A stretch of 18,986 nt of DNA from an uncultured Sphingomonadales bacterium (lineage in GTDB: Bacteria; Pseudomonadota; Alphaproteobacteria; Sphingomonadales; Sphingomonadaceae). Made by a program: the position numbers and the translations under genes. Positions within the stretch are counted from its first letter, which is position 1. Each line of letters begins with the position of its first letter. The DNA lies in NCBI GenBank assembly GCA_937898535.1, contig CALDKP010000426.1, positions 1 through 18,986 of the forward strand. Direction: 5' to 3'. Below are positions 7,519-14,671 of the stretch, piece after piece. The notes beneath the pieces were generated by a model. It saw nothing but the letters and a program-made list of their open reading frames with translations, ran no database searches and was not told the origin of the DNA.

Positions 7519-8819
7519 TGCGGCGTGTTGTGGTTGCCATTCTGAGCTTTCTGAGCGCCTCGGCTCACGCCAGCCCACCCAGTGTTCCCGGCGCCGATGC
7601 CCCCGAGCTTGCAGCGTTGGGTGCATATGGCGTTGGCTTTCGTTCCGTCACATTCACACATCGGGACCAGCCCGATGTCGAAAATGCACAAGCGGATTCC
7701 AGCACGGTTCGGCTCATCGACCGCAATGTGCAGGTAGACATTTGGTACCCCGCCACGACGAAAAAGGGTGCCAAACCCATCCTGTATCGCGGCAGCTTAT
7801 GGGCAGAGCCAACGCTTCCGCCGGTCACGTTTACGCAAAAGGGTATCGCGGTTGCAGGAGCGCCGGTCGCAGGCCGCAAGCACCCGTTGGTCATCATAAG
7901 CCATGGCTATAGCAATAATCCAGCGGTTATGACGTGGTTGACCGAGAATCTTGCGTCAAAAGGCTATGTCGTCGCGGCGATCCATCATCGCGACCCAAAC
8001 CCCTATGTCGTTGCACCTCGCACGCGTGCTGCGCCGAATTTCAACCGGCCGCATGACATTGTATTTGCGGCGGCGCAGCTCCGCGCCACTTTGGGGGATT
8101 TGATTGCCCCGGATAATGTTGCGCTTATTGGCTATTCACAAGGTGGTTATGGGGTGCTCACCGCAGGTGGCGCAACGCTTGATCCTGCGGGGCCGAATAT
8201 GAAACTGGTTGCAGGTGGGTGGCTAAAGAAATTCGCGCGCGGCAGTGCCGATGCTGACGCTATCACAGTGCCAGGCGTCAAGGCTGTGGTGGCACTGGCG
8301 CCGGCGGGCGGGGCACCGAGCAGCGCATGGGGCGCCAATGGGCTCGCCGCGCTGAAGGCACCGCTGATGCTGATACATGGGGATAGCGACTTTACTGTTG
8401 ATTATAAAACGGGCGCGCTGGCTGTCTTTGGTGGCGCTGTGAATGCCGACCGCTATTTGCTGACCTACAAGCAAGCTGGCCATTCCATCGCGCTCAATCC
8501 TGCGCCACCCGAAATGCGCGGTTCGCTGTGGGACATAGACTGGTTCGAAGACCCGATTTGGCGGCAGGACCGGATCAATGCCATCAACCTGCACTTTATT
8601 TCCGCGTTTCTGGCCGTGCATTTACAGGGCGACGAAAGCAAAAATGCGTATCTGAAAGTCGCCACCGAAAATTCGGATGATGGCGTGTGGAATGCGCCTG
8701 CCGGGACGCCATGGGGCGCGTATAGCCCGGGCGGTGAAAATGTTACCTTGTGGAAGGGTTTCCAGCAAAGGCATGCGCGCGGTATGACGCTTCGCTATGC
8801 GCCTAAAGCGTCAGACTGA
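7515..8819 (+). CDS. Predicted exported alpha/beta hydrolase (dienelactone hydrolase / PAF-acetylhydrolase-like)
   Basis: Putative esterase or lipase-like hydrolase of 434 aa. An in-frame extension to 7401 exists, but ATG at 7515 is preferred. It has GAGGAG eight bases upstream, and it begins with a signal peptide (MMRRVVVAILSFLSASAHA, AxA cleavage site at residues 17-19), so the protein is probably periplasmic or secreted. Alpha/beta-hydrolase marks: the oxyanion loop SHGYSNNP (about 129-136), the nucleophile elbow GYSQGG with Ser208, HGDSD (Asp290/Asp292 as acid candidates), and GHS with His323. The best guess at family is the dienelactone hydrolase / platelet-activating-factor acetylhydrolase group; the substrate is unknown. 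It is coupled to the LysR gene by a 4-base overlap. Its last 17 bases are shared with the oppositely oriented soxG copy 2. A role in releasing a quaternary amine from an ester is speculation. Confidence 0.85.
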   Translation: MMRRVVVAILSFLSASAHASPPSVPGADAPELAALGAYGVGFRSVTFTHRDQPDVENAQADSSTVRLIDRNVQVDIWYPATTKKGAKPILYRGSLWAEPTLPPVTFTQKGIAVAGAPVAGRKHPLVIISHGYSNNPAVMTWLTENLASKGYVVAAIHHRDPNPYVVAPRTRAAPNFNRPHDIVFAAAQLRATLGDLIAPDNVALIGYSQGGYGVLTAGGATLDPAGPNMKLVAGGWLKKFARGSADADAITVPGVKAVVALAPAGGAPSSAWGANGLAALKAPLMLIHGDSDFTVDYKTGALAVFGGAVNADRYLLTYKQAGHSIALNPAPPEMRGSLWDIDWFEDPIWRQDRINAINLHFISAFLAVHLQGDESKNAYLKVATENSDDGVWNAPAGTPWGAYSPGGENVTLWKGFQQRHARGMTLRYAPKASD

Positions 8820-9294
8820 GCGCTGCTGTCTTCCAAAAATGGATGATTGCTTCGCTGTAGCTGAGCGGAACATAGGCATGGCAGATCTCGTCATCCACCA
8901 CATGCAGGCGAATATTGACATGGTCGATGATTGTTGCCGCGCTGCAACCGGACGAGAAATTCGGGTTTTCCGCATCGAAAACGCCGCCTTCCATCAACAA
9001 TGTGCGCCAGCCTTTTCCAGAAAGCTGCACCCGCACAATGCTGCCGCCAATTGCGGTTAGCGCACCGTCATCGGCCAAGATACCAGACAGTGCCGACACA
9101 TCGCCTTCGACCAACCAAACGGTGGGTTCATAGCGGATGAGACGGAGGGCATCATTGCCGTCAGAACGACCCATGGCTGGCAATGGAAAGCCTGCAGCTT
9201 TCTTGACCCTTGCCGCAACAGCCGCCGGGTTGCTCCATATCTCCAGAGCGTGAAGCGGCGCTGCGGGCAGCACTGTGATTGTTACATCAGTCAC
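8803..9294 (-). CDS. soxG: Divergent sarcosine oxidase gamma subunit SoxG, copy 2
   Basis: Last gene of the eight-gene - strand operon, 163 aa. The frame extends upstream to 9408, but the likely start is GTG at 9294. It has GGGGAG just upstream and overlaps the soxA stop as GTGACTGA, the same 8-base geometry as in copy 1. It is called SoxG mainly from position, size and weak similarity (TVWLVEGD corresponds to DEWLL; IVRVQLSGKGWRTLL corresponds to ICLVLEGPRAAELL). The canonical GCPLDLD motif is replaced by GGVFDAENPNF and the HVEVWRSF segment by CHAYVPLSYSE, so this gamma subunit is strongly diverged. The stop TAG lies inside the 3' end of the hydrolase gene on the other strand. Confidence 0.78.
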   Translation of the reverse strand: MTDVTITVLPAAPLHALEIWSNPAAVAARVKKAAGFPLPAMGRSDGNDALRLIRYEPTVWLVEGDVSALSGILADDGALTAIGGSIVRVQLSGKGWRTLLMEGGVFDAENPNFSSGCSAATIIDHVNIRLHVVDDEICHAYVPLSYSEAIIHFWKTAALSLTL

Positions 9295-12022
9295 GATAAC
9301 GCTCCCCGGCCGTGTCGTAGAAATGCGGTGCCACAACGCGGACCCGCGCCATTTGACCGCGCGTGGGCGAGGTTGCGATAAGCTCTTCGCCGTGACGCGC
9401 AAAGCCATCAGTCAATTGACCAAGGGCAACCGACCCGCCTTCCAGTATTCGAAACGCAGCCGCGCTGACATGGCCATGTGGTGAGGCGCCTTCGCCTGTG
9501 ATAAGCATCGCGCCTTCGGGAATGTCACCCTCAATCGCCTCAAGCCCGACCAGTTGCCGTCGTCCGGCTTCGGACAAGGCAGGGCGCGATAGGCCGGACG
9601 CGCCGACATAGCCACCGGCCTTGTTGAGCATCTTGTCGAGCGCCAGATCATGCGGGGTCATCCGCCCATCGACTTCGCCACCGACGACCAGATGGCCTTT
9701 TTCGATACGCAAGAATTCCATGGCTTCAAGGCCATAGAGTGCGCCGCCCCGCGCGCTAACCTCGGCCTCGCACGCAGCCCAAACGGGGCCGGCATGGCTT
9801 GCCTCGACATAAATTTCGAACGCGCGTTCGCCGCTGTAGCTGGCAGCGAGGATGATAACCGGAACCCCGGCAATCATGGCCGGAACCGTCGACATATGGC
9901 GTGGCGGCTCCTCACCGATCAATGCCGCCAGCGTCGCCTTAGCTTGCGGCCCTGCGACAGCAATTCCGGCATAATGTTCCTGCACATTGACGGCTGAGAC
10001 GCGTAAATGCGGGCAGAGATATTGGCGGACATACGAAATATGCGTCGCCATCCGGTCCGCGCCACCGGTTGAACTGGTCAACAGATAACGGTTCTCGTCC
10101 AACCGCCAAACCGTACCATCGTCGAAGACAAAACCGTCCTCGCGCAGCATGAATGTGTACCGGCCACGTCCAACGGCAAGTTTGCCAACCGTCGTTGCGC
10201 AGATGATTTCCAGAAACGCAGCGGCATCTGGCCCAGACACTTCAAACTTCGCGAGCGTCGACACATCGGTCATCCCGACATTTGAACGCACCGCTTTTGC
10301 TTCACGCATCGCCGCTTGCGCCAAACTTTCGCTGCCCACCGGATAGGCACGGGGGCGGAACCAATATCCCAGCGGCTGCCAGATCGGGTTCTTCGCCGCG
10401 TGCACATCGTACAGCGCAAGGCGACGAACATGTGCGCCCGCGTCTTTCGCGCCCGCGCCAGCCAACAAGCCCATCGTAACGGGCGTATATGGCGGACGGA
10501 ATGTGGTCAGCCCGGCCTCAGGAATAGCCACGCCCTGCTTTTCGGCCAAGCGCCCGAGTGCCGCCATATTGCTCAGCTTGCCCTGATCGGTCGCCATTCC
10601 GAGTGTGGTATAGCGTTTGAGATGCTCAACCGAGCGATAGCCCTCGGCCCATGCCAGATCGACATCCGACAGCGTCACATCGTTCTGGAAATCGATGAAG
10701 CTTTTCTTTGGTTTGGAAACCGGGACGACATTGAACACCGGTTCGGGATTGGCCGCCCCGCCTATCGTCGTCACATTCTGACGCGATGTCGCAGGGACAA
10801 AGGCTTGCGCAGCATCGTTCCAATCGAGCGTGCCGCCTGCCTGCATGTGCAGATGCACCACGGGTGTGAAGCCACCGGAAACAGCGATCAGATCCGCATC
10901 CCAGCTTTTGGTCAGGCCATAGACAAGCGCGGTCACGCTTTTCAGGCAATGGCGCGCGCCTTTGGTCGAAAGCGGAACGGCATTGTTATAGACGGGAAGC
11001 CCGCTATCCGCGCCCGCCGGTGCTGGCCGTGCATCAAGGACGGCCACGATCTCAGCCCCAGCCGCCTTGAGCGCGTAGGCCGTTTTGTACGCGTCATCAT
11101 TATTGGTCGCGATCACCACGCGTTTGCCCGGGACCACGCCAAAGCGCCGCACATAGGTACGCACGGCTTGTGACAGCATCACGCCGGGGCGGTCATTATG
11201 GGCAAAGGCCATCGGGCGTTCAATGCTGCCGGTCGCAAGTATCACTTGGCCCGCCCGCACATGCCAAAGCCGCTGCGCAACGCCATGCAGCGGGATTTGA
11301 CCCGGCTCTGCTATGCGCTGTGTCAGCGTGACCAGATCATGTTCCCAATATCCAGACGCGGTGGTGCGTGTGAGGATGCGTCCTCCGGCGGCGCGGATGC
11401 GGGCTTGGGTCGCTTCCACCCATGCACCATCGAGATCTTGGCCGTCGCGGATTAACGAGGCACCGAGAATATTGTCCTGTTCGACGAGGATGACGCGTTT
11501 GCCGGCTTCAGCGGCTTCGAGAGCGGCGGAAAGTCCGGCTGGTCCGGCGCCGACCACAAGCACATCGCAAAAGGCCGCACGTTGGCTAAAATGGTCGGGG
11601 TCGGTCTTCGTCGGTGCATTACCAAGACCCGCCGCTTTACGAATGAAATATTCGTAGAACATCCAGCGTTTGGCCGAACCGAAAAAGGTCTTGTAATAAA
11701 AACCTGCAGATAATGCAGGCGCGGCCAAGCCAAAGACAGCGCCGATGTCGAATGACAGGTTCGGCCAGCGGTTCTGGCTTTTGGCGACCAGCCCTTCATA
11801 CACAAAAACATCGGTGGCGCGGGTATTGGGTTCGGTTCGTCCGCCATCGCCGATGGTGACGAGCGCGTTGGGCTCCTCAACGCCAGCCGTCATGATCCCG
11901 CGTGGACGGTGATATTTGAAGCTGCGGCCAACAAGGCCAATGCCGTTGCGCAAAAGCGCGGCGGCAAGTGTGTCGCCCTGTTGCGCTTGATAGGTTTTGC
12001 CGTCGAAACTGAAATTTATCAC
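9287..12022 (-). CDS. soxA: Sarcosine oxidase alpha subunit SoxA, copy 2 (divergent)
   Basis: Alpha subunit (911 aa) of a second SoxBDAG-type complex. GTG start, preceded by a perfect GGAGG with a 7-base spacer, overlapping the soxD stop as GTGA. Domain order is as in copy 1: cysteine-free ferredoxin-like N-terminus (GDTLAAALLRNGIGLVGRSF), dinucleotide site GAGPAG at 158-163, LATGSIERP, a well-kept second site region (RVVIATNNDDAYKTAYALKAAG), TFRPPYTPVTMG, and a GcvT-like folate domain from about residue 570 (KAVRSNVGMTDVSTLAK, MEFLRIEKGHLVVGGE). It is about 42 residues shorter than copy 1 and lacks the usual N-terminal GGRIDRSRP stretch. The C-terminal folate domain departs clearly from copy 1 (HDLALDKMLNKAGGYVG against FDAGLDWAVGKKKPDFVG). 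The substrate may be a different N-methyl compound (inference). Confidence 0.93.
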   Translation of the reverse strand: MINFSFDGKTYQAQQGDTLAAALLRNGIGLVGRSFKYHRPRGIMTAGVEEPNALVTIGDGGRTEPNTRATDVFVYEGLVAKSQNRWPNLSFDIGAVFGLAAPALSAGFYYKTFFGSAKRWMFYEYFIRKAAGLGNAPTKTDPDHFSQRAAFCDVLVVGAGPAGLSAALEAAEAGKRVILVEQDNILGASLIRDGQDLDGAWVEATQARIRAAGGRILTRTTASGYWEHDLVTLTQRIAEPGQIPLHGVAQRLWHVRAGQVILATGSIERPMAFAHNDRPGVMLSQAVRTYVRRFGVVPGKRVVIATNNDDAYKTAYALKAAGAEIVAVLDARPAPAGADSGLPVYNNAVPLSTKGARHCLKSVTALVYGLTKSWDADLIAVSGGFTPVVHLHMQAGGTLDWNDAAQAFVPATSRQNVTTIGGAANPEPVFNVVPVSKPKKSFIDFQNDVTLSDVDLAWAEGYRSVEHLKRYTTLGMATDQGKLSNMAALGRLAEKQGVAIPEAGLTTFRPPYTPVTMGLLAGAGAKDAGAHVRRLALYDVHAAKNPIWQPLGYWFRPRAYPVGSESLAQAAMREAKAVRSNVGMTDVSTLAKFEVSGPDAAAFLEIICATTVGKLAVGRGRYTFMLREDGFVFDDGTVWRLDENRYLLTSSTGGADRMATHISYVRQYLCPHLRVSAVNVQEHYAGIAVAGPQAKATLAALIGEEPPRHMSTVPAMIAGVPVIILAASYSGERAFEIYVEASHAGPVWAACEAEVSARGGALYGLEAMEFLRIEKGHLVVGGEVDGRMTPHDLALDKMLNKAGGYVGASGLSRPALSEAGRRQLVGLEAIEGDIPEGAMLITGEGASPHGHVSAAAFRILEGGSVALGQLTDGFARHGEELIATSPTRGQMARVRVVAPHFYDTAGERYRD

Positions 12023-12282
12023 GGCAGAGCCTCCGGACCAACGGCACGGGTGGCGCTGATTTCATTCGTCACACGGTTTCGTGCGATCACCATCCATGCA
12101 CGGCATCCATAAGTGTGCCGCCAGATTTCTTCATCAACACCGCGTGGATTGTTGCGGGTGAAGAGCGACTTCATCGCCTCTTCTGGTGCAGCATCAAGCG
12201 ACACTACCGCGTCTACAGTGCGTTCGTATATAAACTCCGCCTGATCGCGCGGGCCGCAATGGGGACAGGTGAACTGCATCAT
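12019..12282 (-). CDS. soxD: Sarcosine oxidase delta subunit SoxD, copy 2
   Basis: 87-residue zinc-binding subunit. The four ligands are kept: Cys6 and Cys9 (CPHC), His56 and Cys60 (HTYGC), along with FTRNNPRG (41-48). The middle of the protein (ERTVDAVVSLDAAPEEAMKS) has lost the AHxARP segment of typical SoxD, and the C-terminal FFNAxRDT is replaced by WMVIARNRVT, so this copy is diverged in step with its SoxA and SoxG. The ATG overlaps the soxB stop as TAATG, and the stop overlaps the soxA start. The assignment is firm from ligand spacing, size and position. Confidence 0.92.
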   Translation of the reverse strand: MMQFTCPHCGPRDQAEFIYERTVDAVVSLDAAPEEAMKSLFTRNNPRGVDEEIWRHTYGCRAWMVIARNRVTNEISATRAVGPEALP

Positions 12283-13538
12283 TAGCGACTGTTCGGCATT
12301 GGGCCGCTCCCTGTTTCATCGATTGTCGCGCCGCGTTCGAAACGGTCGAGCGCGAATGGCGCATTCAGGGCATGTGGTTTGCCGGTCGCGAGTGTGTGCG
12401 CATATGTCCAACCCGACGCGGGTGTCGCCTTGAACCCGCCATAGCACCAGCCGCCATTGAGAAAGAGGTTCTTCACGGGCGTTTCGCCAATGATCGGCGC
12501 GCCGTCAAAGCTCATATCGGTTACGCCAGACCATGTCCGCACCATGCGCAGACGTGATAGCGCCGGGACGAGCGCCAGGCCCTGTGCCACGGCACGTTCC
12601 ATGACCATCGGATTGCCGCGTTGGGCATAGCTTGGCCAATTATCTGGATCACCGCCAAAGACGATGCCGCCTTTGTCGGACTGGCTGATATAGCAATGCA
12701 GTGATTGCGACATGATCACGCTGTTTATCATTGGCTTGACGCCTTCGGTCACCATCGCCTGCAACGTTTGCGATTCCACGGGCAGTTTGAGGCCCGCCAG
12801 CCCGGCGACATGGCCGCTATGGCCCGCAACGCAAATGCCGACGCGACCGGCGTTGATCCGCCCGCGCGTGGTTTCCACGCCGACCACTGCATCGCCATCG
12901 CGCACAAAGCCGGTGACTTCGCATTTCTGGATGATGTCGACGCCAAGGCTGTCTGCGCGGCGTGCATAGCCCCAGGCGACGGCATCATGACGGGCAGTGC
13001 CGCCGCGCCGCTGAATCAAGCCACCCTCAATCGGGAAACGTGCATCGCGTGACATGTCGAGCAATGGTTCCAGCTTTTGCACTTCGTCGCGGGTCATTAA
13101 ATCTGCATCGATCCCGTCGCACCGCATCGCGTCGCCGCGTTCGGCAAGCTTGGTCATATCGGCGTCGCTGTGACCCAGAAACATTGCGCCGCGCGGCGAG
13201 AACATGACATTGTAATTCAACTCGTCGCTTAAATGCTCCCACATTTTCAGGCCGAATTCGAACAGGTCGTGCAATGGCTTTAGCCGATAGTTTGACCGAA
13301 CAATTGTCGTGTTACGTCCGGTGTTACCACCGCCTATCCAGCCCTTTTCCAGAACTGCGATATTTTTCAGGCCATGGACCTTGGCAAGATAATAGGCCGT
13401 CGCCAGCCCGTGCCCGCCGCCGCCGATGATGATGATATCATAATGCGATTTAGGCTCCGGATCGCGCCACGCAGGTTGCCAATGCTTCTGCCCGTTCAAA
13501 GCACCGCGCAGCAATCCGAAAGCCGAATATTGGCTCAT
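12282..13538 (-). CDS. soxB: Sarcosine oxidase beta subunit SoxB, copy 2
   Basis: Catalytic flavoprotein subunit, 418 aa. The frame is open to 13631, but ATG at 13538 is chosen because it gives the usual MSQYSAFGLLRGAL start and overlaps the previous stop as ATGA. Visible: FAD site IIIIGGGGHGLATAYYLAK (about 35-53), EKGWIGGGNTGRNTT, QRRGGTARHDAVAWG with His184 as the probable covalent FMN site, and the C-terminal TWSGVTDMSFDGAPIIGETP and GWCYGGFKATPASGW. It is clearly homologous to copy 1 over its whole length and is the least diverged of the four subunits. It should oxidise sarcosine or another N-methyl or secondary amino acid. Confidence 0.96.
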   Translation of the reverse strand: MSQYSAFGLLRGALNGQKHWQPAWRDPEPKSHYDIIIIGGGGHGLATAYYLAKVHGLKNIAVLEKGWIGGGNTGRNTTIVRSNYRLKPLHDLFEFGLKMWEHLSDELNYNVMFSPRGAMFLGHSDADMTKLAERGDAMRCDGIDADLMTRDEVQKLEPLLDMSRDARFPIEGGLIQRRGGTARHDAVAWGYARRADSLGVDIIQKCEVTGFVRDGDAVVGVETTRGRINAGRVGICVAGHSGHVAGLAGLKLPVESQTLQAMVTEGVKPMINSVIMSQSLHCYISQSDKGGIVFGGDPDNWPSYAQRGNPMVMERAVAQGLALVPALSRLRMVRTWSGVTDMSFDGAPIIGETPVKNLFLNGGWCYGGFKATPASGWTYAHTLATGKPHALNAPFALDRFERGATIDETGSGPMPNSR

Positions 13539-14671
13539 GAAATCGGCATCCACCCGCGCTTTTCGCGCCAATCGGACTCGAGATTGTCGAAACGCGATAG
13601 TTTGAGGATATCGATATCCGCAAACGAGCATTTCCCGTCAATCACCAAATCGCGGATCGCATGACCCGACGCTGGTGATAGGCCGAAGCCGACGCTCGAC
13701 ATCGACGCGACCACGACATTGTCCGGGCTGGTGAGGCGGTCGATGATTGGACGGCCGTCGGGCGAATTTTCGATGATGCCAGCCCAGCTGCGGATGACAT
13801 TCAGATGCGCGGCCTTAGGCAAAAGTTCTGCCAATCGTTTCGCAAGGTTGCGGGCCAACGGCGTTGAAGGACGCGCGGCCGGACCAGTTGCGTCGACATC
13901 AAGCCACTCATGCGGGCCACCGCCATAAGCGAGGTTCCCGCGCAGCGTTTGGCGGCCATAGATTTTGTGGCCGTCAACGCCGCCGAGCGGCATCATTGGC
14001 GCAGGTTCCGTGATGATCATTTCCGCGCGGGCGGCTGCCAATGGCACGTTGACGCCAAGCTGTGCCATCAGTTGTGGAATCTGCGGTCCTGCGGCCACCA
14101 CGACAGCGTCACAACCATAAGTGGCGTTCGCGGTCTTCACGGCCGTCACCTTGCCGCCAGCGGTTTCAAAACCGGTTACAGGGCTGTGCTGAACGATTTT
14201 TCCGCCCAGATCCTGCAGAGCCCAAGCATAAGCCTGAACACTGCGCTGTGGGTTTGCGTGTCCGCCAAATTTATAATGCACACCGCCAAAGCTATTGTCG
14301 CCTGCCAATGGCACGGCCTCTTGCACCTGCTTAACGTCCAGCAATTCCACCGGATGGTTCAGCCGCGTGTGACGTTCGGCAATGAAACGATATTGTTCCC
14401 ACTGCCGTTCAGTCATCGCAATCAGGATGCGGCCTTTCTGGTGCTCGGTCGGATAGCCAAGCAATTCGTCCATTTGCGGCCAAAGGCGCTGCTCTTCGTC
14501 AAACAACGGGCTCGAATAATGCGATGCACCGCCGCCGTTACGTCCGGAGGCTTCCCAACCGACGATGAACTTATCGAGTACTGTTACCTTGACCCCCGAA
14601 CGCGCAAGCCACCAGCCCGCACTCAGGCCCGTAACGCCGCCGCCGACGATGACAACTTCCGAACCGCTCAT
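13535..14671 (-). CDS. FAD-dependent amine/amino acid oxidoreductase (DadA/HcnC-like)
   Basis: 378-residue DAO-superfamily flavoprotein. FAD-binding GGGVTG at residues 10-15 with VTVLDKFIVGWEASGRNGG following, a substrate-domain segment FGGHANPQRSVQAYAWA, and C-terminal RSWAGIIENSPDGRPIIDR and MSSVGFGLSPASG. This arrangement resembles the beta subunits of dye-linked proline dehydrogenase, opine oxidase and hydrogen cyanide synthase (HcnC). The gene directly before it encodes an HcnB/OoxA-like partner, overlapping by 4 bases, so the two probably form one membrane-associated dehydrogenase that feeds electrons to the respiratory chain. The substrate is unknown; in this operon an N-methylated amino acid such as dimethylglycine, N-methylproline or a D-amino acid are candidates. 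The stop overlaps the soxB copy 2 start. Confidence 0.88.
   Translation of the reverse strand: MSGSEVVIVGGGVTGLSAGWWLARSGVKVTVLDKFIVGWEASGRNGGGASHYSSPLFDEEQRLWPQMDELLGYPTEHQKGRILIAMTERQWEQYRFIAERHTRLNHPVELLDVKQVQEAVPLAGDNSFGGVHYKFGGHANPQRSVQAYAWALQDLGGKIVQHSPVTGFETAGGKVTAVKTANATYGCDAVVVAAGPQIPQLMAQLGVNVPLAAARAEMIITEPAPMMPLGGVDGHKIYGRQTLRGNLAYGGGPHEWLDVDATGPAARPSTPLARNLAKRLAELLPKAAHLNVIRSWAGIIENSPDGRPIIDRLTSPDNVVVASMSSVGFGLSPASGHAIRDLVIDGKCSFADIDILKLSRFDNLESDWREKRGWMPIS

Noticed and set aside
10316..11173. 285-codon open frame on the + strand opposite soxA copy 2
   Set aside because: It is antisense to well-conserved SoxA sequence, is low in recognisable motifs, has no ribosome binding site, and has the Arg/His-rich composition typical of a complementary-strand shadow.
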